A model generated the notes under the pieces. The model worked only from the letters and a program-made list of their open reading frames with translations. It was not told where the DNA came from and did no database searches. Made by a program: the position numbers and the translations under genes. From a virus, in the IMG/VR virus record IMGVR_UViG_3300007533_000006, positions 1-41,518 of that record: DNA of 41,518 nt; one strand, 5' to 3'. Positions 23,365 to 31,938 of the stretch are shown one piece after another (position 1 is the first letter of the stretch; each line of letters starts with the position of its first letter).

Positions 23365-26334
23365 ATGTTTATCGTGATGCACATCGGCGGGATGCCCTTC
23401 CGGGGCAGCGACGGTCGTCAGCAGCCGGGCGGGCTGGGCGGCAGCGAGACAAGTGCGCTGGAGCTGGCGGAGGCGCTGGCGGCACGGGGGCACACCCTCA
23501 TGGTCTTTACCAACATCCGAGAGGAGGATGAGGAGGTACACCACGGGGTGCGCTACCTTGCCGCGGGCCGGCCCAGTGAGCAGGCCCCGCTCGGTGAGCG
23601 GTTTGACTTTTTTGCCCGGCAGACCCCGCACGATGTGCTGGTGGTGCAGCGCACGCCGGTGGGCGTTATCGGGCGCTACGCGGCCAAGCGGGTGGTGCTG
23701 TGGTTGCACGACCTCGCGCTGGTACGGTCACGCCGGGCGGCACAGGAGGCGCAGGCGTGGGTCAGTCAGGTGTGGGCGCCCTCCGACTGGCACCGCCGAC
23801 AGGTGCTAGAGACGTGGGAGCTGGCCCCGGACCTTGTGCGGGTGGTACCCAACCCGGTGGCCCTGCCCGACCCGATGGAGACCGCACCGCCTCCCACCTG
23901 CTACCCTGAGCCCCCCGAGGAGCCCCTGCTGGTGTACGCCAGCCGGCCGGAGCGCGGGCTCAAGGAGCTGGTGGCGGAGAACGGCGTGATGGAACGCCTA
24001 CAGGAGCATGGTGTGCCGGGGCACCTCGTGGTGGTGGGCTACGACAACACCACCGACAAGATGCGCGGCTACTACGAGGCGCTCTGGGACCGCTGCCGGG
24101 AACTGCCGAACGTGACCCTGCTCGGGCCCCTGAATAAGCGGGACCTGCACGCGCTGCTCCGCCGCACCGCCGCGCTGGTCTACCCCACGGGCTTCGAGGA
24201 GACCTTCTGCATTGTGATGGCGGAGGCCCTGCGCTGCGGGGCGCAGGTCATCGGCAGCCAGACCGGCGCCCCGCCGGAGCTGTACGGCAGGGTGGAGGCT
24301 GCTACGTTCCTGAAGGGTAGTTCGGAGAACCAGCGCGTCGCCCGGTTCGTCCAGCAGGTCCGTAAGCTGGGCCGGCGCGAGGACACGGCGCTGCCTGCGG
24401 AGGACCCGGTGCCGTGGTGTGCCCCGGACGCAGTGGCTGAGACCGTGGAGGAGCTCCTGCTGACTGGGCTGCTGGACGGGCGGGGCTACCGTCCGGCAAC
24501 GGTGGCCCGGCACCTGCTGCGGCACAGCGACATCATGATGCTGCGCTGGTACCTGCGGGACCACGCCGACGACGAGGACCCGCTGCTGGACACGGTGCGC
24601 GAGGAGCTCCGGCTCTACGAGTTCACCGATGAGCCGCTGGCGGAGCACTACCGCGGCAGGTATCAGACCCTCGTGGAACAGGGGCGTGCCCCGGGCCGGG
24701 TGGACCTGACCGGCAACCTGCGGTACCAGACGGTGGAGCGCTGCCTGCGGGAGTGGCTGGCGCGGCAGGAGGAGCAGAACGTGGTGGTGCTAGACTACGG
24801 CTGCGGGCAGGGGCACCACACGGTCCACCTCGCCCGGGCCTTCCCAGAGGTGCGGTTCATTGGGCATGACGTGGTGCCGGGGCTACTGGAGACCGGCCGG
24901 CGCTGGGCTGAGGAGGAGGGGCTGGGCAACGTGCGGTTCGTGGATAACCTGCAGGACCTGCAGGACGGGGAGGCCCCGCACGCGGTGCTGGCCGCTGAGG
25001 TGCTGGAGCACGTGCCGGACCCGGTGCGGTTACTGGACGACCTGAACAGCCTCTGTCGCTCGGGCGGGCTGCTGCTGCTGACCACGCCGTACGGGCCGGT
25101 GGAGGCGGAGACCTACGAGGAGGAATATCCGCACCGGGAACACCTGCACCACTTTGAACGGGCAGACCTGCATGAGCTGCTCTCTGAATTTGGCGGTGTG
25201 CGGCTGCTGGCGGTTCACTGGCGGATGGGGGCGCAGGGGGACCCGCTGGGTTCCTATGTGGTGCGGGCCACCGCCAACCCCGATCGCCGGGCATGTCCAG
25301 TGGACTACGCGCGCAAGCTACGGGAGCTCGGCCCTCGCGAAACGGTGGGCGGGCTGATGTTGCTCAAGGACTGCACCGCCTCACTGGAACGGGCGGTGCG
25401 CTCGCTGGCCCCGGTCGTGGACCAGCTCGTGCTACAGGTGGACGCCACCAGCGACGAGGCCACGTACGAGCTGGCCGACGACCTCGCCCACGAGCTGCGC
25501 CGCACCGGGCGGGACGTCTACGTGCGGCGGGGGCCCAGCGCGTTAGAGGTAGGCTTTGATGAGGCGCGGAACCGGGCCCTTGAGGATATCACCGCGGACT
25601 GGGTGCTGTGGCTCGACACTGACGAGCAGCTCTACTACCCTGACCACGTCTTTAGCTACCTGCATCCCTCTGGCATTAACGGGCTGGCGGTGCCGCAGCA
25701 CCACATGTCGGTCGAGCCGCTCGGGGTACTCAAGACGGACCTGCCGGTACGTCTGTTTCGCCACCACCACGGGGTCCGGTTCTTCGGGGTGGTGCATGAG
25801 CACCCCGAGCGGGAGCTGAATGCCGGGGTGACCCCGGTGGTGCACATCCGTGAGACGCAGATCATCCACCACGGCTATGACCTTGAGGCCACCCGGCGGG
25901 GCAGGTTCCAGCGCAACCTTGAGCTGCTGGTGCGGGACCGGGAGAAGTATCCGTCCCGCCGGTTGGGCAAGTTCCTGTGGCTGCGGGACCTCGCCCAGAT
26001 GTGCCAGTACGAGCTTGAGCACAATGGCGGGCACGTGACCCGGGCCATGCGGGAGCGGGCAGATGACGGTGTGGCCCTGTGGGAGGAGCTGCTGGAAGCG
26101 GGGCAGACGCGCATGGCCATTGATGCCCTGCCTTTTTACTCCACGCTGGTAAAGGTGCTTGATCGCGGGTTTGATGCCGCCTTCAAGCTATCGGCCAGCA
26201 AGCTGAACGGTGGTCCGCGGCTCGAGCGGGCGCCGGAGATTGCGGGGACATTCCTGAGTGAGGACCACCTGCGGCGCCTGCATGGTGCCGTGCTACACGA
26301 GAGGGTACAGGATTATGAGCAAGCGTATTTCTGA
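23365..26334 (+). CDS. Three-domain GT4 glycosyltransferase / SAM methyltransferase / GT2 glycosyltransferase
   Basis: This 989-residue protein is a fusion. Residues 1-390 form a GT-B (GT4-type) transferase, with GGSETSALELAEALAARGH near 25 and YPTGFEETFCIVMAEALRCG near 273. Residues about 470-640 form a class I methyltransferase: VVLDYGCGQGHHTVHLA (motif I, near 474), EVRFIGHDV and EVLEHVPDP. Residues about 655-850 form a GT-A (GT2-type) transferase, with MLLKDCTASLERAVRSL and WVLWLDTDEQ (acidic DxD, near 746-752). The C terminus is helical. GGAG sites precede ATG 23365. The gene lies between capsid and connector genes, so it may decorate virion proteins with methylated sugars. Cell-surface glycan or DNA are other possible targets. 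Confidence 0.85.
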   Translation: MFIVMHIGGMPFRGSDGRQQPGGLGGSETSALELAEALAARGHTLMVFTNIREEDEEVHHGVRYLAAGRPSEQAPLGERFDFFARQTPHDVLVVQRTPVGVIGRYAAKRVVLWLHDLALVRSRRAAQEAQAWVSQVWAPSDWHRRQVLETWELAPDLVRVVPNPVALPDPMETAPPPTCYPEPPEEPLLVYASRPERGLKELVAENGVMERLQEHGVPGHLVVVGYDNTTDKMRGYYEALWDRCRELPNVTLLGPLNKRDLHALLRRTAALVYPTGFEETFCIVMAEALRCGAQVIGSQTGAPPELYGRVEAATFLKGSSENQRVARFVQQVRKLGRREDTALPAEDPVPWCAPDAVAETVEELLLTGLLDGRGYRPATVARHLLRHSDIMMLRWYLRDHADDEDPLLDTVREELRLYEFTDEPLAEHYRGRYQTLVEQGRAPGRVDLTGNLRYQTVERCLREWLARQEEQNVVVLDYGCGQGHHTVHLARAFPEVRFIGHDVVPGLLETGRRWAEEEGLGNVRFVDNLQDLQDGEAPHAVLAAEVLEHVPDPVRLLDDLNSLCRSGGLLLLTTPYGPVEAETYEEEYPHREHLHHFERADLHELLSEFGGVRLLAVHWRMGAQGDPLGSYVVRATANPDRRACPVDYARKLRELGPRETVGGLMLLKDCTASLERAVRSLAPVVDQLVLQVDATSDEATYELADDLAHELRRTGRDVYVRRGPSALEVGFDEARNRALEDITADWVLWLDTDEQLYYPDHVFSYLHPSGINGLAVPQHHMSVEPLGVLKTDLPVRLFRHHHGVRFFGVVHEHPERELNAGVTPVVHIRETQIIHHGYDLEATRRGRFQRNLELLVRDREKYPSRRLGKFLWLRDLAQMCQYELEHNGGHVTRAMRERADDGVALWEELLEAGQTRMAIDALPFYSTLVKVLDRGFDAAFKLSASKLNGGPRLERAPEIAGTFLSEDHLRRLHGAVLHERVQDYEQAYF

Positions 26335-26812
26335 GGAGCGCCGGCTGGCCGGCGAGTTCGCCGAGGCGGTGGGGCTGACGGTCCGGCACCGGGTGCGGAA
26401 GACCTTCGCCGACGGCCGGGTGGAGGAGTACGAGGTGGGCAACCTCGTGGTGGGCGCCGGCCGGGATGAGCTGGCCCTGCGGGCCACCGTTACCTCACAC
26501 GCCCCCTTCGGCTACCTCGCCGCTGGCAGCGGCACCAATGCTGCCTCGCTGGGGTCCACCGGGCTGACCTATGAGACCGTGCGCAAGGCGGCGACCATGG
26601 CAGCCTCGCATGAGGTCATCATCGGGGTCTGCTCGCTGGGCGGCAGTGCCGACGGGGTGACGAGCCAGTATCTGGACGAGGCGGGCCTATTCAATGACGC
26701 CTCCAGTGGGCAGGGCACGATGCTGAATCTGCTCACCGGCATCAACCACACGTTCGCTGACTCGGACGTGGTGGAGGTCCACATGGAGGTCGCGGTAGGG
26801 AGCTATGCCTGA
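26315..26812 (+). CDS. Putative virion protein (165 aa)
   Basis: ATG 26315 (MSKRISEERRLAGEF) lies inside the last 20 bases of the glycosyltransferase gene. The frame is open further upstream, but without a ribosome site. The central part (FGYLAAGSGTNAASLGSTGLTYE, seen as a Gly/Ala/Ser-rich strand pattern) is common in phage structural proteins found near tail or head-fibre genes. A hydrophobic beta-rich segment follows (ASHEVIIGVCSLGG). It precedes two genes of likely appendage type. The exact place in the virion is unknown. Confidence 0.55.
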   Translation: MSKRISEERRLAGEFAEAVGLTVRHRVRKTFADGRVEEYEVGNLVVGAGRDELALRATVTSHAPFGYLAAGSGTNAASLGSTGLTYETVRKAATMAASHEVIIGVCSLGGSADGVTSQYLDEAGLFNDASSGQGTMLNLLTGINHTFADSDVVEVHMEVAVGSYA

Positions 26813-27270
26813 TGACATGGCGGGCGGTGCAGCACAACCGGAAGGACATTCCGTACAAGGCCCTGCGGGAGCGTATTGATACCGCTTACGAGGCCCTGCA
26901 CGACGGGCTCAGTGACGCCTATTACAACCACTGGTCCCAGGGGCAGAGCTACCCGTGGTTCCTCTGGGACGTGCGGCCGTCCGCCGCTGCCACCGAGACG
27001 CAGTACAGGCTACTGCAAGGGTTCCTCTCGGACCTCTATACGGTTATCTTCCACCGCTGCAACATGGCGCTGCCTCAGCCGTGGCCTCGGGAGGAATACG
27101 ACGCCATCTACGATCGCAGCGGGGTGGTCACGGGGTACAGGTCTGATGCCGCCTTGGCCAAGTTACAGGCCACGGCCCAGCAGTACCTGACCACGGAGGA
27201 GCGGCAAGCGATTCACAACTGGCTGGATACCAAGCTGACGGCTGCCGGGTTTCCCGGGGTGGTGCCCTGA
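26812..27270 (+). CDS. Hypothetical protein in the appendage cluster (152 aa)
   Basis: The ATG overlaps the previous stop as TGATG. The protein is rich in aromatic residues (YYNHWSQGQSYPWFLWDV) and helical in the second half (AALAKLQATAQQYLTTEERQAIHNWL). No family is recognised. Since it is coupled to the repeat-rich protein downstream, it may be a partner or assembly factor of that appendage. Confidence 0.6.
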   Translation: MTWRAVQHNRKDIPYKALRERIDTAYEALHDGLSDAYYNHWSQGQSYPWFLWDVRPSAAATETQYRLLQGFLSDLYTVIFHRCNMALPQPWPREEYDAIYDRSGVVTGYRSDAALAKLQATAQQYLTTEERQAIHNWLDTKLTAAGFPGVVP

Positions 27271-29084
27271 TGGCTGCCATCTGGCAGGACAAGCACCCAC
27301 TGACCCTCACAACCGGGTGGCAGACCTACAGCCTGACCGGGGAAGCAGGCTACACCGCTGCCTGCGCCGGTGGGCTGGCGCTGCTGGAGGTGCAGAACCC
27401 GACGGGTGGTTACCGCACGATCGGGTTCCGTCACCCGAGCAGCACCGACACGGACACGGTGCAGCTCTACAGCAACGGCACCTCGCTGGTGCCGGCGCCC
27501 ATCAATGGGTCCGGGCAGACCGACGTCTATGTGGACTCCACCAGTGTCGTGGTCAACGTGGTGGGGTTCCTGCCGGCTGCTGATGTCTACGTGAACACCA
27601 GTAAGGAAGTCATCAACATGGCGGGGGCCAGCGGCTGGACCGACTATGCCCCCACCGTGCAGGCGGGCGATGCTCCCGTCGCGTTCTTCGGTTACATGAC
27701 TTCCGTGTCCGGCGGGAACGACCTGCAATACGGCATCCGTATGAAAGGGTCCACAGACAATCGCACCTATTACTGGGATTATCTGGGTGGCTTCATCATC
27801 GGGTGCGATGCCTCCGGGCTGGTGCAGGCGTGGTCTGACAACTACCCGGGGGACACGGATATCCGGGTGGTGGGCTACATCAAGAACAGTACCGACTACA
27901 GCTTCAGCGCCAATGCCACCGTCGTGACCCCAGCTACAACGGGCTCATGGCAGGATCTGGCAGCGGTGACCGGGGCTAACGGTATCTTCTGCGAAGCGGC
28001 TGACACCTCCGGCAACAACAATGCCGGGCTGCGCGCCAAGGGGGACACCGCCACCACGCGCGGTGTGCCGGGCGGCTGGCAGCACGCATGGTTGTGGTCT
28101 GGAGCAGATGCCTCCGGTGTGGCGCAGGGGTTCCGTGGAGCGTCCTCCGTTGGGCTGTTCCGAGTGGGCTATTCTAAGCCCGCCAGTGGCGGCGGGGGTG
28201 GCAGTACCATCACACGCACCCTGACGGACAGCGTGGACACGGGGGACGGAGAAGCGGCTCCCCGGAGCCTGCCCCGCACGGTGACGGACAGCGTGTATGC
28301 AGGGGACAGTGAGGCGGCAGCCCGGCGCCTGCCCCGCACGATAACAGAGCTCTTGGGAGTAGGCGACGCCAGCTCTGACGTGGCTCGGCTGCTGCACCGG
28401 CTGGCGCGGGATGGGGTGCAGGTGGGGTCGCGCCTCACCGCCAGCCGGCAACTGGGCCGGGCGCTGGTGGAGGTGCTCGGCGTAGATGACGTGGTGGAGG
28501 TGGTGCTCACTCGGCTGGCGGCCCTGCGGGAGACCGTGGCGCTGGCGGATTACGGCACCTTTACGCTCCCCGGTCAGGCGCTGCTGCGGACGCTGACGGA
28601 CGCCCTGTCACTGGAGGACCGCCGTGCCATCACGCTCCGGTATCGGACCCTGCTGCGCGAGGGGCTGCACTTAGACGACACCATTGACGTCTTGTTGCTG
28701 GGCGGCGCTGTACGCCGGACGCTGGAAGACATGGTGGCGCTCTCGGACAGCTTTGCCGGCATCGACCGTTACCTGCGCCGGCTGGATGAGGCGCTGACGG
28801 TGGGGGACCAGCAGAGCGCTCGGCGGGCCCTGCTGCGCGGGATGACCGAGGCCCTGCTCGTGGAGGACGGCGAGCACTTCATCCGGGCCGTGCGGGTACG
28901 GCTGGCGGAGCTCGTCTTTCTCACGGATGACGTGGAGGTACAGCTCCGGGCGGTCAATGAGCTCGTGGGGGCGATCCTCGTGGCGCTGGTGGCCGAGGAG
29001 GTGGAGCTCGGGCTGCGGGAGCGGGGCGTGGTAGCGGTGACGGCAGAGCACATCAAGGTGGAGGTGCGCAAGCATGACATCTGA
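27270..29084 (+). CDS. Putative virion appendage with about twelve short repeats
   Basis: This 604-residue protein has an N-terminal beta-rich part (1-310), with YRTIGFRHPSSTDTDTVQLY, aromatic residues and many Gly/Ser, that could be a jelly-roll or similar binding domain. A SGGGGGS linker comes near 307-313. From there to about 590 there are around twelve units of 22-30 residues with the loose form R.L.[DE].[LV].[LV].D, such as RTLTDSVDTGD, RTVTDSVYAGD and RTLTDALSLED. The repeats are probably a stalk or solenoid. Position between head genes and connectors suggests a head fibre or surface protein, but a tail part is possible. Confidence 0.6.
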   Translation: MAAIWQDKHPLTLTTGWQTYSLTGEAGYTAACAGGLALLEVQNPTGGYRTIGFRHPSSTDTDTVQLYSNGTSLVPAPINGSGQTDVYVDSTSVVVNVVGFLPAADVYVNTSKEVINMAGASGWTDYAPTVQAGDAPVAFFGYMTSVSGGNDLQYGIRMKGSTDNRTYYWDYLGGFIIGCDASGLVQAWSDNYPGDTDIRVVGYIKNSTDYSFSANATVVTPATTGSWQDLAAVTGANGIFCEAADTSGNNNAGLRAKGDTATTRGVPGGWQHAWLWSGADASGVAQGFRGASSVGLFRVGYSKPASGGGGGSTITRTLTDSVDTGDGEAAPRSLPRTVTDSVYAGDSEAAARRLPRTITELLGVGDASSDVARLLHRLARDGVQVGSRLTASRQLGRALVEVLGVDDVVEVVLTRLAALRETVALADYGTFTLPGQALLRTLTDALSLEDRRAITLRYRTLLREGLHLDDTIDVLLLGGAVRRTLEDMVALSDSFAGIDRYLRRLDEALTVGDQQSARRALLRGMTEALLVEDGEHFIRAVRVRLAELVFLTDDVEVQLRAVNELVGAILVALVAEEVELGLRERGVVAVTAEHIKVEVRKHDI

Positions 29085-29352
29085 CATCAGCGAGTTCTTG
29101 GTGGGTGATACCCTGCGGGCCACGTGGATCGACAGCGGGACCTCCCCCAGCCCGATCAGCGCGGCCTTGATCGCCGACAGTGAGACGCTGGTGAGCTCAG
29201 CCACCATGACCGATTCGGGCAACGGGCACTACTACGTAGACCTGACGCTGCCGGGCACGCCCGGGTACTACGTGGTGGAGTACAAGGCAGAGCTCAATGG
29301 CAACCCGTATGTGCGCCGGCGCCGGGTGCGCGCCGTGACGGTGGAGGTCTGA
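29074..29352 (+). CDS. Small beta-sandwich-like structural protein (92 aa)
   Basis: ATG 29074 has GGAGG nine bases upstream and overlaps the previous gene by 11 bases. The alternation in TLRATWIDSG, ALIADSETLVSSATMTDSG and YYVVEYKAELNGNPYVRRR looks like an Ig-like or similar beta sandwich. Small domains of this kind serve as virion decoration or spacer parts. No specific family is recognised. Confidence 0.55.
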   Translation: MTSDISEFLVGDTLRATWIDSGTSPSPISAALIADSETLVSSATMTDSGNGHYYVDLTLPGTPGYYVVEYKAELNGNPYVRRRRVRAVTVEV

Positions 29353-29353
29353 C

Positions 29354-29806
29354 ATGGGACGCTACGTGAACTGGGATGATGTGGTGGGGCGCTACCCGGA
29401 GCTCGGGCCCTACGGGGATGCCGCGGCGGTGGAGTCCTCCTACATTCACTACGCGGAGACCGAGGTAGACGCCCGGCTGGGTGGTTTTTACACGACACCC
29501 TTCTCGAGTGACAACCTCACCGCGCAGGACCTGACCATTGACCTCGTCTATACGCGCATGTACGGCCGGCAGGACCCGGACAAGGTCAAGCTGGTACGTA
29601 AGGACATCGATGACCGGGTGCGGGACCTGCGTGACGGGGTGCGGGCCATGGTGACCACCTCGGGGACGCTGCTCACGGCCGGGGGTGGCTCCGAGCCGTG
29701 GTCCACCACCGATGGCTATACGCCGGTGTTCGGGGTGGGGGACATCCGGAACTTTCACCCGGACAGCAGTCAGCTCTACGATGAGGAGCTGAATCGTGAG
29801 TATTAA
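29354..29806 (+). CDS. Head-tail connector, Mu gp36-like (DUF1320)
   Basis: This 150-residue protein begins YVNWDDVVGRYPEL, then has helices (AAAVESSYIHYAETEVDARLGG) and a basic segment (DPDKVKLVRKDIDDRVRDL). The early Trp/Tyr-rich start, a middle DARL and the last acidic Asn/Asp-rich turn fit DUF1320, the Mu gp36 family of connector proteins at the head completion point. It precedes gpG- and gp37-like genes in the Mu order. Confidence 0.75.
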   Translation: MGRYVNWDDVVGRYPELGPYGDAAAVESSYIHYAETEVDARLGGFYTTPFSSDNLTAQDLTIDLVYTRMYGRQDPDKVKLVRKDIDDRVRDLRDGVRAMVTTSGTLLTAGGGSEPWSTTDGYTPVFGVGDIRNFHPDSSQLYDEELNREY

Positions 29807-30302
29807 TGCCACCTCACGCAAGTCTGTTGCCTTCCACGGCAAGGCCTCATTGGAGGCGGCACGTCGGAAGATGACACGCGTGCAGAAAAAGGTGGCTAAG
29901 CTGGAGCAGGCGCACCACGAGATTGCGGTGAAACTGGACCAGTGGGTGCAGCAGAATTTCCGCAGTGAGGGTGGCAAGGTGGGTGGCTGGCAGCCGTTCG
30001 CTCCGAGCACCCTGCGAAGGATGTTGCACCGTACCAAGCGGGCACCCCGGACCAGCCCGAAGCTGTTGCAGGACACGGGCCGGCTGCGGGCCTCATTCAA
30101 GCCCTTCTGGACGAACCAGACGGCGGGCATTGGGACCACCATCTACTATGCCCGGTTCCATGACCCGAAGCATGTCATCGGGCATGTGCCCCGGGGGAAG
30201 GGGGTCATCCCGGAGCGGCGGATGCTGCCGGATGAGGAGGACGCAGTGCCGCTGGCGACAGAAGTTTACAAGGACCACGTGAGGAGGGCTCTGCATGATT
30301 GA
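29796..30302 (+). CDS. Virion morphogenesis / tail completion protein, Mu gpG-like
   Basis: The start is GTG 29796 with GAGGAG seven bases upstream, 11 bases inside the connector gene. The protein is basic (168 residues), with a coiled region (KMTRVQKKVAKLEQAHHE) and then KVGGWQPFAPSTLRRM, LLQDTGRLRASF, YYARFHDPKHVIG and VIPERRMLPDEED. The W.P..P.T...R, L..TG.L..S and PqR..l patterns match the Mu gpG / P2 gpS family. It helps join head and tail. Confidence 0.82.
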   Translation: MSINATSRKSVAFHGKASLEAARRKMTRVQKKVAKLEQAHHEIAVKLDQWVQQNFRSEGGKVGGWQPFAPSTLRRMLHRTKRAPRTSPKLLQDTGRLRASFKPFWTNQTAGIGTTIYYARFHDPKHVIGHVPRGKGVIPERRMLPDEEDAVPLATEVYKDHVRRALHD

Positions 30303-30744
30303 TGCCAGCAAGGTGACCGGGGCCCTCGAGGCGTTGTTCGGCGCGGACCTGCCGTTGCGGCAGGCGGTGCCTAACCTGACCATCAGCCGGGCGGCACCGC
30401 TCAACGCCGACCCGGGGCTGGCCCCGTGGCTCGGAATTTACCGCCGCGGTGTGGTCTATGAACCACGGCAGCTGGGCAACGGGCTCACCGCCCGTAACTG
30501 GCGGGCTGTCATCACGGCTGATGTGGCGCTGCAGGTGGTGGGCAAGGACGGGCCCTCGGCGGAGGCCTCACTGGAGGTCTTCGTACAGGCGGCGTTGGCC
30601 GCGGTGGAACGGGACAGGACGCTAGGTGGCATGGTGCTGACGATTGACTCCTACGAGGTGGGCTACGCCTATCAGGAGGATCAGACCAGCACGCTCGCCT
30701 TCCAGATGGCAACCATCACGCTCAAGGCGGAGATACGGGCATGA
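30295..30744 (+). CDS. Tail terminator-like, Mu gp37-like (DUF1834)
   Basis: This 149-residue protein starts at ATG 30295 behind GAGGAGGG. It shows an alpha/beta pattern with VITADVALQVVGKD and LEVFVQAALAAVERD and ends TSTLAFQMATITLKAEI, as in small tail-terminator proteins. The order after a gpG-like gene and before a short gp38-like gene is the Mu arrangement. It would cap the tail tube at the head end. Confidence 0.65.
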   Translation: MIDASKVTGALEALFGADLPLRQAVPNLTISRAAPLNADPGLAPWLGIYRRGVVYEPRQLGNGLTARNWRAVITADVALQVVGKDGPSAEASLEVFVQAALAAVERDRTLGGMVLTIDSYEVGYAYQEDQTSTLAFQMATITLKAEIRA

Positions 30745-30926
30745 GTACGAGATACGTGTGGACCGGGGAGACCCGGGTGGTGCCCAAGGTCGGCCGGCGG
30801 CTGGCTGAGGGCGACGAGTTTGAGGCAGAGGACTGGGTAGGGGCGTCACTGGTGGCGCAGGGTCTGGCCAAGCGGGCCCCCGCCCGGACGAAGCCCACCA
30901 AGCAGCTTGAGGGAGGTGACGAATAA
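30741..30926 (+). CDS. Short Mu gp38-like protein (61 aa)
   Basis: The ATG overlaps the preceding stop as ATGA and the gene's stop overlaps the next start (TAATG), so it is locked in the tail operon. The product (YVWTGETRVVPKVGRRLAEG) has a beta-hairpin-like first half and a Lys/Pro-rich end. DUF2635-like proteins have the same place and length in Mu-like phages. Function is unknown. Confidence 0.6.
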   Translation: MSTRYVWTGETRVVPKVGRRLAEGDEFEAEDWVGASLVAQGLAKRAPARTKPTKQLEGGDE

Positions 30927-31894
30927 TGTACGGCAAGGACACCACGCTGGCCCTGTGCTTTCAGGACAGCTACGGCACGGCACAGGTAGACTCCCCCTAT
31001 TTCCTGTCGTTCCTCTCGGAAGGCCTCTGGCCTGCCAAGGAGCAGCTCATCGAGCAGGGGATGCAGGGGCGCTTCGATGAGGGGGCCCACCACGAGGGCA
31101 TCAACAGCATTGAGGGTGACCTGCAGGTGGAGGCCAACCCCATCTCACTCGGCGCCCTGCTCGCGGCGTTCTTTGACGTGTCCACGGTGGAGACGCTGGC
31201 CACCGGGGTCTACAAGCACCACTTTGTGCCGCGGACGAGTGACTTTGACGCCAGCGCGGCGGCGAATCCGGTGACGCTGGTCAAGGACTTCTCGGATGGC
31301 TCCAGTGCCCACCTGCTTTACGACATGGTCGCTTCCAAGCTGGCGCTGGCGGTCAGCAATGGGGAGTTCCTCACCGCCACCCTGTCCCTGATGGGCGGGA
31401 AGTACAGCCGGCAGGCCCCGCTCTCCGCAGCCTATCCGGACGCGGCACCGTGGGCATGGGACGTGACCTCAGTGCAGGTTGGCGGCGCCGCCAAGGACGG
31501 CTTCGGCAGTGCCACCATCACGCTAGATGAGTCCATGGCGGCGAAGCACACGCTGTCCACCCAGAAGACCCCGAACCGCATCAAGCGGGACGGGTTCCGC
31601 ACGTTGGAGGTGGATGGCAACTACCTGTTCGACGACGAGACGGAGCTCCAGCAGTTTATGGACCAGACCGAGCAGGCTCTGATCCTGAACTTCAAGGGGA
31701 CTTCTGAGATTTCGTCTGGCTACTACGAGGAGCTGACCATTGATGTGCCGGCCCTGCGCTACACCGAGTTCCCGGTGCAGGTCGGCGGGCCCGGGGAGAT
31801 CGAGGTCAGCGTGAAAGGCAAGGGGGTCTACGACGTCGGCAGCGGCCGCTCGGTTGAGATCACCCTCGTCAACACGCAGGCTGCATACCGTTAA
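30926..31894 (+). CDS. Tail tube protein
   Basis: This 322-residue protein shows YGKDTTLALCFQDSYGTA at the start, and a middle with SIEGDLQVEANPISLGALLAAFF, typical of long tail tube proteins. VDSPYFLSFLSEGLWPAKEQL, strands around AKHTLSTQKTPNRIKRDGF, and a last beta-rich part (VSVKGKGVYDVGSGRSVEITL) complete the pattern. It lies just before the chaperone frameshift pair and the tape measure, as expected. It stacks as rings to form the long non-contractile tube. Confidence 0.8.
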   Translation: MYGKDTTLALCFQDSYGTAQVDSPYFLSFLSEGLWPAKEQLIEQGMQGRFDEGAHHEGINSIEGDLQVEANPISLGALLAAFFDVSTVETLATGVYKHHFVPRTSDFDASAAANPVTLVKDFSDGSSAHLLYDMVASKLALAVSNGEFLTATLSLMGGKYSRQAPLSAAYPDAAPWAWDVTSVQVGGAAKDGFGSATITLDESMAAKHTLSTQKTPNRIKRDGFRTLEVDGNYLFDDETELQQFMDQTEQALILNFKGTSEISSGYYEELTIDVPALRYTEFPVQVGGPGEIEVSVKGKGVYDVGSGRSVEITLVNTQAAYR

Positions 31895-31938
31895 GGATAA
31901 GGATCGGTAACAGGGGATGCCACCCACAGGAGGGCAAG

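Noticed and set aside
22089-23384. 431-residue open frame on the minus strand across the capsid gene
   Set aside because: It is antisense to the major capsid gene, has no ribosome site, and is explained by strong GC bias at third positions.
23998-24648. 216-residue minus-strand frame in the glycosyltransferase fusion gene
   Set aside because: It is antisense to a strong three-domain gene and is rich in Arg, Pro, Gln and His, as expected from a reverse frame.
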